Origin: Sphingobacterium sp. CZ-UAM
GTDB lineage: Bacteria > Bacteroidota > Bacteroidia > Sphingobacteriales > Sphingobacteriaceae
NCBI RefSeq assembly: GCF_002000245.1
Contig: NZ_MTCM01000002.1
Span: 620,001-684,000, forward strand
Length of the DNA stretch: 64,000 bases
Direction: 5' to 3'
Within the stretch, counting starts at the first letter, position 1. Each line of letters begins with the position of its first letter. Of this stretch, positions 9,726 to 20,320 are shown in pieces. Position numbers and translations under genes: made by a program. The notes under the pieces were generated by a model, which saw only the letters and a list, made by a program, of their open reading frames with translations, did no database searches and was not told where the DNA came from.

Positions 9726-12527
9726 TTAATCTTTTAAATGTGCCTTTAAAAATTGTCCTGTATAAGAATCTTTACAATGTACCAGATCTTCTGGAAGTCC
9801 TGCAAAGACCAACTTACCGCCTTTATTACCTCCTTCAGGCCCAATATCAATCACCCAATCGGCCGACTTGATCATGTCCATATTATGTTCGATGACCAAA
9901 ATACTATTCCCAAGAGCGATCAGCGCATCAAATGATTTTAAGAGCTTTTTGATATCCTGAAAATGTAAACCTGTAGTCGGTTCGTCAAAAATAAATAAGG
10001 TTTTCTTGCTGTTATTGCCTTTGATAAGGAAAGAAGCAAGTTTAATCCGCTGTGCCTCTCCGCCAGAAAGTGTACTGGAAGACTGCCCGAGCTTCACATA
10101 GCCCAGACCTACGTCCTGTAGGGGCTGTAACTTAGCCAATATCTTAGGCTGATCGCCAAAGAATACAATGGCTTCATCCACGCTCAGCTCAAGTATATCC
10201 GCTACGGATTTACCTTTATACTGCACATCAAGGACAAACTGTTTGAAACGTTTTCCGCCACAGGCCTCACAGGGCAGTACAATATCGGCCATAAATTGCA
10301 TTTCGATTTTCACTTCTCCTTCACCCTGACAGACATCACAACGGCCACCCTCTACATTAAAAGAAAATGCTGCAGGTTTCAATCCAGCAGCTTTGGAAGC
10401 AGCCTGATTGGCATACAATGCCCGGATTTCGTCCCAGGCTTTCACATAGGTCACGGGATTGGACCGCGAAGAACGACCGATTGGATTCTGGTCCACCATT
10501 TCGATCTGCTCCACCTGTGCTATATCACCTTCGATGGAATCATATACGCCCGTTTGTTCACCGGAATAATTGCCAATTGACTTCTGCAATGCCGGATAAA
10601 GAATCCGTTTTACCAGGGAGGTCTTTCCAGAGCCCGATACCCCAGATACAACAGTAAATGTATTTAAAGGGAACTGTACATCGATCCCTTGAAGGTTATT
10701 CTCATGCGCGCCCTTCACGGTAATGCTATGGGACCACTTACGTCTTTTCTTGGGCACTTCAATCTGGCTTTTGCCACTCAGGTATTGCCCGGTCAAACTC
10801 TTGCTGTCCTTTAAGATCTCGCCGTATGTTCCTGCAAATACCATTTCCCCGCCATTGATCCCGGCTTCGGGACCGATATCAATCAGGTAATCTGCGGCTT
10901 CCATCATTTCCTGCTCATGCTCGACCACGACAACCGTATTGCCTACATCACGCAGGGATTTCAGTACCGAAATCAGGCGCTGTGTATCACGCGGATGCAA
11001 TCCAATACTAGGCTCATCCAACACGTAAATAGAGCCGACCAGGGAACTTCCAAGTGAAGTTGCCAAATTGATCCGTTGCGATTCTCCGCCGGATAGTGTA
11101 TTCGACAGGCGGTTTAGGGTAAGATAACTTAAACCAACATCACATAAAAATTGTAGGCGGTTATTAATTTCGGCCAATAAACGTTTGGCGATCACCTTTT
11201 CATTTCCTGTCAACGATAAATCCGTAAAAAATGACAGGGCCTCTTCAAGCGGCATCAATACGATATCGGTGATGGACTTACCCCCTACTTTGACATAAGT
11301 CGCATCTTTGCGCAACCTCGTTCCCCGACAATCCGGACAGTCCGTCTTGCCACGGTAACGGGACAACATCACCCGGTATTGAATTTTATAGGTCTGCTCT
11401 TCGAGTTCTTCAAAGAACTTGTTAAGTCCAGTAAAATAGCTATTTCCTGTCCACAGAAGTTCCTTTTGCGCTGCAGTCAGATCGGAATAAGCACGGTGTA
11501 TCGGAAAATCAAACTTTAGAGAGTTTTTTACCAACACCTGTAACCATTCGCCCATTTTCTCCCCACGCCAGGGAGCAATAGCCCCATCATAGACAGAGCG
11601 GCTTTTGTCCGGAATAACAAGATCCGGATCTATACCAATGATCTTCCCATAGCCTTCGCATCGACGACAGGCACCATAGGGATTATTGAAACTGAAGAAG
11701 TTGGGACTGGGTTCTTCGAAGGTAATTCCATCGAGTTCAAACTTATGTGAAAAATGGTGTCTTTTACCGTTTTCTTCGATATATAGCTCCCCTTTACCCT
11801 CAAAAAACCCCGTTTGAATGGAATCGGATAATCGATTCATGGTATCATCATCCTGTTCAATACGTATCCGGTCCACGACGATCAATACCTCGCCATCCTG
11901 AATGGTTTCGTTGGCCATGCCCTTATCGTCAATAATGCTTTCGATTTTTTGCATTTTATCCTGATAGACGACACGGACAAATCCCTTTTGCAGCAAAAGG
12001 GACAACTCTTCCTTGAGCTTTCGCCCATGGGAAGGTACCAAGGGAGCCAACAGTGTCACGGATTCGCCCGCGTCCAATTTCAGGGCAAAATCTACCACCG
12101 AACTCACACTGTCTTTGGTCACCTCCCTGCCCGAGACAGGAGAAATCGTCTTACCGATCCTTGCATAGAGTAATTTCAGGTAGTCATATATTTCGGTAGA
12201 AGTCCCTACTGTAGACCGGGGATTACTGGTAATAACACGCTGCTCAATGGCAATTGCTGGGGCAATACCTTTGATGTAATCCACCTCGGGTTTGTTCATC
12301 CGGCCCATAAACTGCCGTGCATAGGAAGAAAGACTCTCCACATAGCGCCGCTGCCCCTCAGCATAGAGGGTGTCGAAAGCGAGGGAGGATTTTCCCGAGC
12401 CCGACATTCCGGTAATGACAACTAATTTATTTTTGGGGATATCAACATCAATATTCTTTAGATTATTGACCCTGGCCCCTTTTATCTGAATATATTCTTT
12501 TGGAGTATGCTCCACTTTTTGACTCAT
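9726..12527 (-). CDS. uvrA: Excinuclease ABC subunit A (nucleotide excision repair)
   Basis: The damage-recognition ATPase of UvrABC, about 933 residues from the ATG at 12527 ([12 protein letters not shown]); an in-frame ATG at 12548 would add seven residues. It has two ABC ATPase modules: Walker [10 protein letters not shown] near the N-terminus and GVSGSGKTS at about residue 640, each with an LSGGE signature. The zinc modules show [26 protein letters not shown] and CEACGGKRF. It is full length for the family and the only recognisable DNA-repair gene complete in the window. Confidence 0.97.
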   Translation of the reverse strand: MSQKVEHTPKEYIQIKGARVNNLKNIDVDIPKNKLVVITGMSGSGKSSLAFDTLYAEGQRRYVESLSSYARQFMGRMNKPEVDYIKGIAPAIAIEQRVITSNPRSTVGTSTEIYDYLKLLYARIGKTISPVSGREVTKDSVSSVVDFALKLDAGESVTLLAPLVPSHGRKLKEELSLLLQKGFVRVVYQDKMQKIESIIDDKGMANETIQDGEVLIVVDRIRIEQDDDTMNRLSDSIQTGFFEGKGELYIEENGKRHHFSHKFELDGITFEEPSPNFFSFNNPYGACRRCEGYGKIIGIDPDLVIPDKSRSVYDGAIAPWRGEKMGEWLQVLVKNSLKFDFPIHRAYSDLTAAQKELLWTGNSYFTGLNKFFEELEEQTYKIQYRVMLSRYRGKTDCPDCRGTRLRKDATYVKVGGKSITDIVLMPLEEALSFFTDLSLTGNEKVIAKRLLAEINNRLQFLCDVGLSYLTLNRLSNTLSGGESQRINLATSLGSSLVGSIYVLDEPSIGLHPRDTQRLISVLKSLRDVGNTVVVVEHEQEMMEAADYLIDIGPEAGINGGEMVFAGTYGEILKDSKSLTGQYLSGKSQIEVPKKRRKWSHSITVKGAHENNLQGIDVQFPLNTFTVVSGVSGSGKTSLVKRILYPALQKSIGNYSGEQTGVYDSIEGDIAQVEQIEMVDQNPIGRSSRSNPVTYVKAWDEIRALYANQAASKAAGLKPAAFSFNVEGGRCDVCQGEGEVKIEMQFMADIVLPCEACGGKRFKQFVLDVQYKGKSVADILELSVDEAIVFFGDQPKILAKLQPLQDVGLGYVKLGQSSSTLSGGEAQRIKLASFLIKGNNSKKTLFIFDEPTTGLHFQDIKKLLKSFDALIALGNSILVIEHNMDMIKSADWVIDIGPEGGNKGGKLVFAGLPEDLVHCKDSYTGQFLKAHLKD

Positions 12528-12636
12528 AATAATCCTTATCTCCCACAAAGTTACGCAATCTTAGCTGATTATAGTCCCAATGAATTAAAAGCTCGCGCGA
12601 AAAAACATCGTAGTGATCATCGTATCGTACTGTGCG

Positions 12637-14328
12637 TTAAAGGTTACCTTTTTTCATTTCACCAACGGCATAATCGACGGCTCTCGCCGTTAATGCCATA
12701 TAGGTCAGCGATGGATTTTGTGTTCCGGTTGAGGTCATACAGGCGCCATCGGTAACAAATACATTTTTTACCAAGTGTAGCTGGTTCCACCTATTCAGTA
12801 AGGACGTTTTTGGATCCAATCCCATGCGTACGCCGCCCATTTCGTGGATATCCAGCCCCGGATTTTGCCCGCTGTCACTGACGTTGAGATTCTTGACCCC
12901 TGCTACCTCGAGCATCTCCTGCCCCTGCTGAAAGAAGTCGTCGCGGGATTTGTAATCATTCTCCCCGTAACCAACGGCAGTAATCAATTGTGGGATGCCA
13001 TAAGGATCTTTCTTATCAGGACTCAAACGCACATGATTGCTTTCCTGTGGAATCGTCTCCCCCTGCATCATCATGGTGACTCCCCAGCCTCCCAGCTCAG
13101 ATAAACTATCTTTGTATGCTCCGCCAACAGACTGGCCATCAAAACTCCCGCCTCTTGAACGGTAAGCTCCAAAGAATGATGCATAGCCCCGTAAAAAATC
13201 GGTTTCCTGTCGATGTACATTTCTAAAATTGGGAATAATCGGTTGGGTGGGCCTACGCCCATAGTAATATTTATCTTCGTAGCCCTCCATTGTACCGCTT
13301 ATTGTCCCCAAATAATTATGAAAGGCCACGTATTTTCCCAATAGCCCACTATCATTCCCCAGGCCATTTGGAAAGCGGGCGGAAGTGGAATTCAACAGAA
13401 TCAAATTTGTTGCCAGTGCTGAGGCATTCACAAAGATGACTTTCGCAAAAAATTCCTGACTGGTCTTAGTCAGGGTATCCACAATCCGGACACCGACTGC
13501 TTTTTGTAAACGATCGTCATAAAGTATAGATTCGACAATTGCCTGCGGACGAACGGTCAGCTTTCCTGTTTTCGCCGCCCAGGGTAAAGTGGATGCATTG
13601 GAGCTGAAATATCCACCAAAAGGACATCCACGATGACACAAGCTACGTGCCTGACACTGGCTACGCCCCTGATCAATATGGATCTGCCGGGGCTGGGTCA
13701 AGTGAGCACAGCGCCCCTGGATCACCGGGCGATCTTTGTACTGCGACTGAATACGTTGTTGTATCGTTTTTTCGACAACATTCATCTCCCATGCCGGAAG
13801 AAAATCTCCATCTGGCATGGCCTCAATTCCATCCTTATTACCCGAAATGCCAGCAAAGTGCTCAACGTAGGAATACCATGGCGCAATATCGTCATAACGA
13901 ATAGGCCAATCCACGGCAAAACCATCCCTTGCCGGGCCTTCGAAATCGTACTGCGACCATCGCTGGGTCTGACGGGCCCAAAGAAGCGATTTGCCCCCAA
14001 CCTGATCGGCCCGAATCCAGTCAAATGGCTTTTCCTGGATATATGGCTGTACAGCATCGGGCAAAAAAAAGTGTTTGGCATCTTCGCGGTAGACATAACA
14101 TTTTGAAGCAATGGGATTCTCATTTCTGGTCTGCAGATCCACCTGCCCCCCATACTTAAACTCCCAAGGGTCCGTATATGCTGTCGGGTAATCCTGAATA
14201 TGTTTGGCATCTTTACCCCGTTCCAAAACAAGGGTTTTTAATCCTTTCTCGCAAAATTCTTTGGCGGCCCATCCACCGGAGATGCCCGAACCGATCACTA
14301 TGGCATCAAAATGATTTTCCTTGCTCAT
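12637..14328 (-). CDS. GMC-family FAD-dependent oxidoreductase
   Basis: About 563 residues from the ATG at 14328 (MSKENHFDAIVIGSG); a start at 14379 in the same frame would add 17 residues that do not look like a signal. The Rossmann motif VIGSGISGGWAAKE binds FAD. The C-terminal GMC domain carries the catalytic-pair segments DIHEMGGVRMG (His) and GTQNPSLTYMALTARA (Asn). Relatives oxidise sugars, sugar alcohols or other alcohols, often with a gluconate-2-dehydrogenase subunit 3-like partner that I do not find beside it. The substrate is not predictable from sequence. It is upstream of uvrA on the same strand, 109 bases away. Confidence 0.9.
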   Translation of the reverse strand: MSKENHFDAIVIGSGISGGWAAKEFCEKGLKTLVLERGKDAKHIQDYPTAYTDPWEFKYGGQVDLQTRNENPIASKCYVYREDAKHFFLPDAVQPYIQEKPFDWIRADQVGGKSLLWARQTQRWSQYDFEGPARDGFAVDWPIRYDDIAPWYSYVEHFAGISGNKDGIEAMPDGDFLPAWEMNVVEKTIQQRIQSQYKDRPVIQGRCAHLTQPRQIHIDQGRSQCQARSLCHRGCPFGGYFSSNASTLPWAAKTGKLTVRPQAIVESILYDDRLQKAVGVRIVDTLTKTSQEFFAKVIFVNASALATNLILLNSTSARFPNGLGNDSGLLGKYVAFHNYLGTISGTMEGYEDKYYYGRRPTQPIIPNFRNVHRQETDFLRGYASFFGAYRSRGGSFDGQSVGGAYKDSLSELGGWGVTMMMQGETIPQESNHVRLSPDKKDPYGIPQLITAVGYGENDYKSRDDFFQQGQEMLEVAGVKNLNVSDSGQNPGLDIHEMGGVRMGLDPKTSLLNRWNQLHLVKNVFVTDGACMTSTGTQNPSLTYMALTARAVDYAVGEMKKGNL

Positions 14329-14561
14329 GCGTATATTTAGGTCATATTTGAAAAGGTAATATACTGTAAATAACAGCATTGCAACAAATACTCTAGGAAA
14401 ATCCCATAATTTTGTTACAAAATAACCACTGTATATCCGACATTGAGCAGGTCTTGTCTAATGACACTTTTTCACATTGCCACCTGATGTTTCAAACAAT
14501 TATTTTGAATATATATCAATTAACAATTAATCCTTCTTAATTTTTGCTAGTCTTAAAAATA

Positions 14562-14569
14562 TAGTTTTG
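14562..14569 (+). promoter_or_regulatory. Candidate -7 promoter element of the ecotin gene
   Basis: TAGTTTTG fits TAnnTTTG, 52 bases before the ecotin start. No TTG lies at the preferred 17-23 base spacing upstream, so this is a weak call. Confidence 0.35.
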
Positions 14570-14621
14570 ATAACAATGTAGCAATACCAATAGAAATTGC
14601 GTTTTAATAATAAAATAAAAA

Positions 14622-15137
14622 ATGGTTATGAGAAAAAATCTATTTAAAGTAATGGTCATGATGCTGTTCGTCTTCGCAGCATCCACAACAGTAAGTAAAG
14701 CACAAATGGTAATTGATAAAATAGACTTAAGTATTTTTCCAGCGGCAGAAAAGGGATACAAAAAAATGGTGATCGAAGTTCCACATTCGGACAACGATAA
14801 GAATAAAAAAATCGAATTCGCTGTAGGTAAATGGATGGAAGTGGACGGTTGCAACAATTTTAACTTAGCCGGTTCCCTTGAGAAGAAAGATCTTCAGGGC
14901 TGGGGTTATGATTACTATGTATTCAAAACCAACGGGAATGTAGCAAGTACCATGATGGCCTGCCCGGATAAAGCCAAGAGAAATCTTTTTGTAAGTGCCC
15001 AACCTGAAACGGTACGTTACAATGGTCGAATGCCTATTGTTATTTATGTTCCTGAAGGTTATGAAGCGCAATTCAAAATCTATTCGACAGATGGAGATAC
15101 CTATCGGGCTGCTGAAGTCAGGGAAAAGAAAAAATAA
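14622..15137 (+). CDS. eco: Ecotin, periplasmic serine-protease inhibitor
   Basis: 171 residues with a signal peptide ending VSKAQ. Ecotin dimers inhibit trypsin-fold proteases such as trypsin, chymotrypsin and elastase. The match is strong along the length: PAAEKGYKKMVIEVP, the LEKKDLQGWGYDYYVF segment, and the reactive loop STMMACPD, whose Met-Met is the P1/P1' pair of E. coli ecotin. The two cysteines (VDGCNN and MACPD) fit the loop-bracing disulfide. A second in-frame ATG at 14628 is an alternative start. It is monocistronic, with a terminator 54 bases downstream. It probably protects the cell against host, predator or competitor proteases. Confidence 0.93.
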   Translation: MVMRKNLFKVMVMMLFVFAASTTVSKAQMVIDKIDLSIFPAAEKGYKKMVIEVPHSDNDKNKKIEFAVGKWMEVDGCNNFNLAGSLEKKDLQGWGYDYYVFKTNGNVASTMMACPDKAKRNLFVSAQPETVRYNGRMPIVIYVPEGYEAQFKIYSTDGDTYRAAEVREKKK

Positions 15138-15190
15138 TAGCCACTACATTCTGTTTAGTTGGCCCAAAAACAACAAACAAAGCTGATAAT

Positions 15191-15229
15191 GAAAAGCCTT
15201 CAATAAAAATTGGAGGCTTTTCCTTTTTT
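15191..15229 (+). terminator. Rho-independent terminator of ecotin
   Basis: 14-bp stem GAAAAGCCTTCAAT / ATTGGAGGCTTTTC (one G-U pair) with an AAAA loop, followed by CTTTTTT. Confidence 0.9.
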
Positions 15230-15417
15230 GTAGCCATCGAACAGAAAAACACGCTGATCTCTTCAAAATCCCGCGAAAATACCAGCCTCAACAACATGAT
15301 TAACAAAGCATTGTAGCAATATAAAAAAATCTTCATACCAAAAACTTAACATTGCATTGGTTTAGTATTAATACACAAAGTTTAATATTGCTTACGTTTT
15401 CAGACATAAGTATATAA

Positions 15418-18400
15418 ATGATCATGTTTAATCGACCTTCATCACATCTATCAAAAATTGCAGTGCTCACGTGTATCTTAACGACGTTATCTGCAAAGGT
15501 TGTTGCCCAATCCCCCATATTTGAGGGAAAGCTGATTGATTCCCTGAGTCAGGACGCTATTCATGGAGCAACCATTCGAAATTCCCATTGGGGTAAATTA
15601 GTTTCATCAGACCCAACAGGAAAATTCTCCATCCAGGCGCAAATCGGAGATACCCTGCGTATAGCCTTTATGGGTTACCTGCCTAAAAACTTTATTATCT
15701 CCAATCAGGGCCCGCTATTGATTTCCTTATCGCCTAATCAACAATCACTCAATGAAGTAGTGGTCACTGCCCTGGGTATAAAGAAAGAAAAACAGGCCAT
15801 CGGTTATTCCGTACAGGAGATTAAAGGCAAAGATCTGGTCAAGGCCCGCGAACCAAATGCAATATCCAGTCTTGCGGGGCGTGTATCGGGCCTGACAATT
15901 ACCCCGAGCACAAATCTATTCGGAGATCCCGGTATCACTTTGCGTGGGAGAAGCAATATTCTTATTGTCGTAGACGGTATGCCGATCAATACAGATTCCT
16001 GGAACCTGAGTCCCGATGATATTGAATCTTATTCTGTATTGAAAGGAGCAAATGCTGCAGCACTATACGGAAATCGTGGACAAAATGGTGCTATTGTCAT
16101 TACAACCAAGCGAGCCAAGACTGAGGAAAAGGGTTTTCAAGTAGAGTTTAACTCGAGCACCCAACTCCAAACCGGCTACAATGCGATCCCTAAGATTCAG
16201 ACGGAGTATGGTCCCGGTTCAAATTTTCAATATGCATTCAAAGATGGACGCGGTGGCGGAATAAACGATAACGACTATAATATCTGGGGACCCCGATTCG
16301 AAGGCCAGCTTATCCCTCAGTACAATAGTCCTATAGACCCCAAAACCGGATCTTTGGTACCGCTTCCCTGGGAAGCCCGTGGAAAAGATAATTTAAAGGA
16401 ATTTCTTCAAAATGGATTGTTGAGCACCAACAATATCGCTATTTCGAGTAAAACGGAGCGTGGGGACATTCGCCTTTCGGCTTCGCAGCTATTTCAACGC
16501 GGCACAACACCCAATACAAAACTAGGGGGCACAAATATCAATTTAACAGGTGGTATTAATGCCGGAAGCAAATTGAGGATAGACGCAAGCATCAATTACA
16601 ATAAGCAATATTCGCCAAACTATCCCAATATCGCTTATGGACCAAACAGTCCCATTTATATTCTAACACTGTGGGGTGGCGCCGATTATGACATCAATGA
16701 TCTGAGAAACTATTGGCAACCGGGGAAAGAAAATGTACAACAGTATAATCGCGAATACACGATATATGACAACCCATGGATGACAGCTTATGAAAACCTG
16801 CGTACCTATGACAAAGATGATATTTACGGCTATGTTTCGGCAAATTATAAATGGAACAGCCATCTTTCTTTGAACGCGCGCAGCAGCGCGAGCACCTGGA
16901 ACAGGAACCGAACCATCAAAATTCCAATATCTGCCAATTTATACAACTACAATATCGGCGGAAGCCGTGTCGGCGGTTATCAGGAAACTTACGATACTTT
17001 CTGGGAAAATAACACCGAGATCTCTTTAAAATATCAAAATCGTATTTCAGAAGACCTAGGCTTCAGCGGTTCCCTATTTGGAAACTTACGAACTGTTAGC
17101 GCAAAATCCTTGTTTGCCCGTACGGATCGAGGGTTGACTGTCCCTGGTGTTTATGATCTGAGCAATTCGGTCATGCCAACTGTATCGACCAACGACCGTG
17201 CGCTCCGTCAGGTCGGAAGCGCTTATGGTTTTGTGGATCTTGACTACAAAAATATGCTGTTCTTGAACCTAACCGGCCGATTCGATAAATCGTCGACCAT
17301 GCCAGTAAAAAATAACACCTATTTTTATCCATCTGCATCCTTAAGTGCGGTCATATCACAGATGGTTGCTCTACCACAAGTGATCTCTTCGCTTAAAGTA
17401 CGTGGTGCCTATGCCAATGTTGCCAGTGATTTCGTTAATGAAACAGCACAATACGATATTTACAAGCTGCTGCCAGCCTATACCAATTACGGTCGTTGGG
17501 CAAACTCCATGACTGGCGTTACCTATACAGATGTATTACCCAATCCGGATCTCGTAGCAGAACGTGTAAAGACAGCGGAGATCGGCTTAGAAACCCGTCT
17601 TTTTAATAACCGTCTCGGCCTGGATGTCGCCGTATTCCGAAACCTGGAAGGTCCCCGAATTATCGAACTGGCTACTTCTGTCACTTCGGGCGTCAAGGCA
17701 AGACAAACTAACGGGTTGACTTTGCTGCGAAAAGGAATTGAATTGAGTATAGACGCCACGGCAATCCAACGTGAGCAGTTCAGCTGGAATGTAGTAGTCA
17801 ATACATCGACCAACCATGCTTGGCTGCATGCTATAGATGGCCAGCAGACCCGCTCCGGCAATGTTCGCATCGGAGAACGCTGGGACGGCTTCTATGTAAA
17901 TGATTTTCAACGTGATGAAAAAGGAAATTTAATCGTGGGGACCAACGGTCTACCGGCCTACAATCCCTATGTCAGCAAGATCGGATACAGTGACAATAAG
18001 TTCACGGCCAGCATCAGCAACAGCTTCCGCTACCGTGATTTCAACCTGAGTTTTCTTGTCGACGGCCGCTTTGGCGGGTTGATCAAAAACGTACAGGATG
18101 CCAAACAATGGGGATCTGGCACGCACCCTGAATCGGCCAGCGTCTATCGCCTAAAAGACTGGCAAAACAGAGACAGCAAAGATTACAAGGGCTCGATAAT
18201 GACCGAGGGATTAAAGATTGTCAAAGGCCAATTGAGCACTGATCAAGATGGTAAAATAATCTCCGACACACGGGAGTTTGCAAGCAATGACATCCCCGTT
18301 TTATGGCAAAACTGGGCCACCAATTACTACCAATCCGGACCGATCAGTGCAAAAGACAGGACATTTGTCAAATTGCGGGAAATTGTCCTCAGCTACAACC

Positions 18401-18591
18401 TTCCGGTCAGTTTACTGAAAAACACTGGTTTTTTACGCAGCGCAAGCGTCTCTATCGTTGGCCGGAATCTGCTATACTTTACCGGTAAAGGGACGCAAAA
18501 CATGGATCTGGATCAATTTACCGCAGCCAGTTCGGATTACCAAACGCCATCGGTAAAAAGCTTTGGCCTAAATATTAATGCTACTTTTTAA
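15418..18591 (+). CDS. SusC/RagA-family TonB-linked outer-membrane transporter
   Basis: 1057 residues. After a signal peptide (ending KVVAQS) come a CarboxypepD_reg-like domain (FEGKLIDSLSQDAIHGATIRN), the SusC-type TonB-box region LNEVVVTALGIKKEK, the plug (VKAREPNAISSLAGRVSGL; ITLRGRSNILIVVDGMPI; AALYGNRGQNGAIVITTK) and a C-terminal barrel. There is no STN domain, so signalling to a FecR anti-sigma factor is not expected. The adjacent SusD-like gene starts 31 bases downstream, so they form a transport pair. No enzyme or regulator gene is linked, and the substrate is unknown; enzyme-less pairs of this type may import peptides or other oligomers. Confidence 0.93.
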   Translation: MIMFNRPSSHLSKIAVLTCILTTLSAKVVAQSPIFEGKLIDSLSQDAIHGATIRNSHWGKLVSSDPTGKFSIQAQIGDTLRIAFMGYLPKNFIISNQGPLLISLSPNQQSLNEVVVTALGIKKEKQAIGYSVQEIKGKDLVKAREPNAISSLAGRVSGLTITPSTNLFGDPGITLRGRSNILIVVDGMPINTDSWNLSPDDIESYSVLKGANAAALYGNRGQNGAIVITTKRAKTEEKGFQVEFNSSTQLQTGYNAIPKIQTEYGPGSNFQYAFKDGRGGGINDNDYNIWGPRFEGQLIPQYNSPIDPKTGSLVPLPWEARGKDNLKEFLQNGLLSTNNIAISSKTERGDIRLSASQLFQRGTTPNTKLGGTNINLTGGINAGSKLRIDASINYNKQYSPNYPNIAYGPNSPIYILTLWGGADYDINDLRNYWQPGKENVQQYNREYTIYDNPWMTAYENLRTYDKDDIYGYVSANYKWNSHLSLNARSSASTWNRNRTIKIPISANLYNYNIGGSRVGGYQETYDTFWENNTEISLKYQNRISEDLGFSGSLFGNLRTVSAKSLFARTDRGLTVPGVYDLSNSVMPTVSTNDRALRQVGSAYGFVDLDYKNMLFLNLTGRFDKSSTMPVKNNTYFYPSASLSAVISQMVALPQVISSLKVRGAYANVASDFVNETAQYDIYKLLPAYTNYGRWANSMTGVTYTDVLPNPDLVAERVKTAEIGLETRLFNNRLGLDVAVFRNLEGPRIIELATSVTSGVKARQTNGLTLLRKGIELSIDATAIQREQFSWNVVVNTSTNHAWLHAIDGQQTRSGNVRIGERWDGFYVNDFQRDEKGNLIVGTNGLPAYNPYVSKIGYSDNKFTASISNSFRYRDFNLSFLVDGRFGGLIKNVQDAKQWGSGTHPESASVYRLKDWQNRDSKDYKGSIMTEGLKIVKGQLSTDQDGKIISDTREFASNDIPVLWQNWATNYYQSGPISAKDRTFVKLREIVLSYNLPVSLLKNTGFLRSASVSIVGRNLLYFTGKGTQNMDLDQFTAASSDYQTPSVKSFGLNINATF

Positions 18592-18621
18592 AGGTTTTAA
18601 CACATCAAGATATTTTCCACT

Positions 18622-20109
18622 ATGAAATGCTTTAAATCAATTCTACTTTTATTAGTCTTGGGGGGTACACTGAGCTCCTGTAAAAAAATCGAGGACTTGC
18701 AAAAGGATCCTGCTGCCGTCTATGATCCAGCACCGAAGCTGCTGTTTACCGGAATATTAATGCGCGCTCATGACGCACCCTGGAGCGAAGACCATCGGTA
18801 CAATCAGTTCATGACCCAAAATGAGGCCTATTATACCGGACAACCCTACAGCTGGACTACAGGCTCCTTTGATACACCTTATGGCGTGCTGCGGGATGTC
18901 TATCGGATGGAAATCGAAGCGGCGAAAACACCCGAATTAGGAGCTGTTTACCTCACGCTGGCCAAGTTCTTCAAAGCCTATTTTTTTACGCGGACAACCG
19001 AAATGTTCGGTGATATCCCAATGGCAGATGCCCTCCAGGGGGAGACCAACAACAACTTTGCCCCACGGTACAATACGCAGCAGGAAGTCTATCTACAGGT
19101 GCTCTCCTGGCTGGAGGAGGCCAATATCGAACTGGCTGATTTCAAAGCGAAAGGCACCCTACTGGAGGGTGATTTCTTTTACAACGGAAAAACGGAACAA
19201 TGGCAGAAATTGGTCAACTCCCTGAAGTTGCGTATCCTGTTAAGCCTGAGTAAACGCGCCGATGACAGTCCAGCACTACGTATTAAAGAGCGATTTGCGG
19301 AGATGTTGGCCAATCCGTCAAAATTCCCGCTGATTCTTGACAATCGGGACAATTTTCAACTGCAATACAATTCGATCAATACCTATCCGCTCTGGCCTAC
19401 TGACGGAGTGATTATCAAAAAAGATGTGCGGAACACCCTGGGGGCAACTTATCTGGACATTCTAAAGGCAACCCGAGATCCACGATTGCTCGTTCAGGCA
19501 TTACCAGCGACTGCTTTGCCATTTGATCCGGCCAAACCTTTCGAAGCTTATCAAGGCGGTAAAACAGGTGATTTACAAAGTACACTTTTGAAACAGGCTA
19601 CTGAAGGTCTGCTATCCATGATCAATTTTGATTATTGGCTCGCCTCGCCTTCGGGTTTACCCTCCATTCAACTTGGAGCGGCTGAAGTACAGTTTGCGCT
19701 TGCCGAAGGGATCAACCGCGGCTGGAGCAATGCTGATGCAAAATCCAGATTTGAAGCGGGTATAACACAGTCCATGCAGTCCTATGGTATTTCCCCAGAG
19801 AAGATTGAAGCCTTTTTAAGGGCTTATCCTTACAAAGGGAATAATCCGGAAGGTTTGAAACAGATCCTTATCCAGAAATATGTCGCTTTTTTTGAGAATT
19901 CGGGCAAACAGGCCTTTTTTGAGCAACGACGTACCGGTATCCCGGAGTTCAATGTAGGTCCGGCAAACGCCAACAACAACCAGATTCCTAAACGTTGGGC
20001 CTATCCGAAAAACGAATATAGCACAAACGAAAGTCATTTAAAGGAGGCTTTGCAACGTCAGTTTAACGGATCGGATACGCAAAATGATGTGATATGGTCT
20101 ATTAAATAA
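18622..20109 (+). CDS. SusD/RagB-family surface lipoprotein (SusD-like 2 type)
   Basis: 495 residues. The lipoprotein signal ends LGGTLSSC-KK, with the lipobox Cys at about residue 20. The body has the TPR-like SusD fold of the divergent SusD-like_2 subgroup (FMTQNEAYYTGQPYSW; ARYFTRTTEMFGDIPMADAL-like AKFFKAYFFTRTTEMFGDIP; YWLASPSGLPSIQLGAAEVQFALAEG). It caps the SusC partner encoded just upstream and binds the substrate at the surface. It is the last gene of the operon, since a strong terminator follows about 155 bases later. Confidence 0.92.
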   Translation: MKCFKSILLLLVLGGTLSSCKKIEDLQKDPAAVYDPAPKLLFTGILMRAHDAPWSEDHRYNQFMTQNEAYYTGQPYSWTTGSFDTPYGVLRDVYRMEIEAAKTPELGAVYLTLAKFFKAYFFTRTTEMFGDIPMADALQGETNNNFAPRYNTQQEVYLQVLSWLEEANIELADFKAKGTLLEGDFFYNGKTEQWQKLVNSLKLRILLSLSKRADDSPALRIKERFAEMLANPSKFPLILDNRDNFQLQYNSINTYPLWPTDGVIIKKDVRNTLGATYLDILKATRDPRLLVQALPATALPFDPAKPFEAYQGGKTGDLQSTLLKQATEGLLSMINFDYWLASPSGLPSIQLGAAEVQFALAEGINRGWSNADAKSRFEAGITQSMQSYGISPEKIEAFLRAYPYKGNNPEGLKQILIQKYVAFFENSGKQAFFEQRRTGIPEFNVGPANANNNQIPKRWAYPKNEYSTNESHLKEALQRQFNGSDTQNDVIWSIK

Positions 20110-20262
20110 TAGATAGGATTACTTGCTCTGCTTGATTGAAGCATGCAAAGAAGAAAAAATTAAAAAGGACAGGTATTAATTCCACACATTTTGCTTTGGA
20201 AGTAGTATGCCATCGAAAATTGGCGGCATAGATCTGCTTTCGACGCAAAACCAAAAACTAAT

Positions 20263-20299
20263 AAAAAAGCCATCGAAATAATATTTCGATGGCTTTTAT
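20263..20299. terminator. Bidirectional terminator between susD-like gene and typA
   Basis: Perfect 15-bp stem AAAAGCCATCGAAAT / ATTTCGATGGCTTTT with a three-base loop. T runs flank it on both strands, so it can serve the two convergent genes. Confidence 0.9.
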
Positions 20300-20320
20300 C
20301 TTATTATCCTTATCTAATGA

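Noticed and set aside
13633-14106. 157-codon plus-strand frame inside the GMC oxidoreductase gene
   Set aside because: Antisense shadow; no protein-family resemblance.
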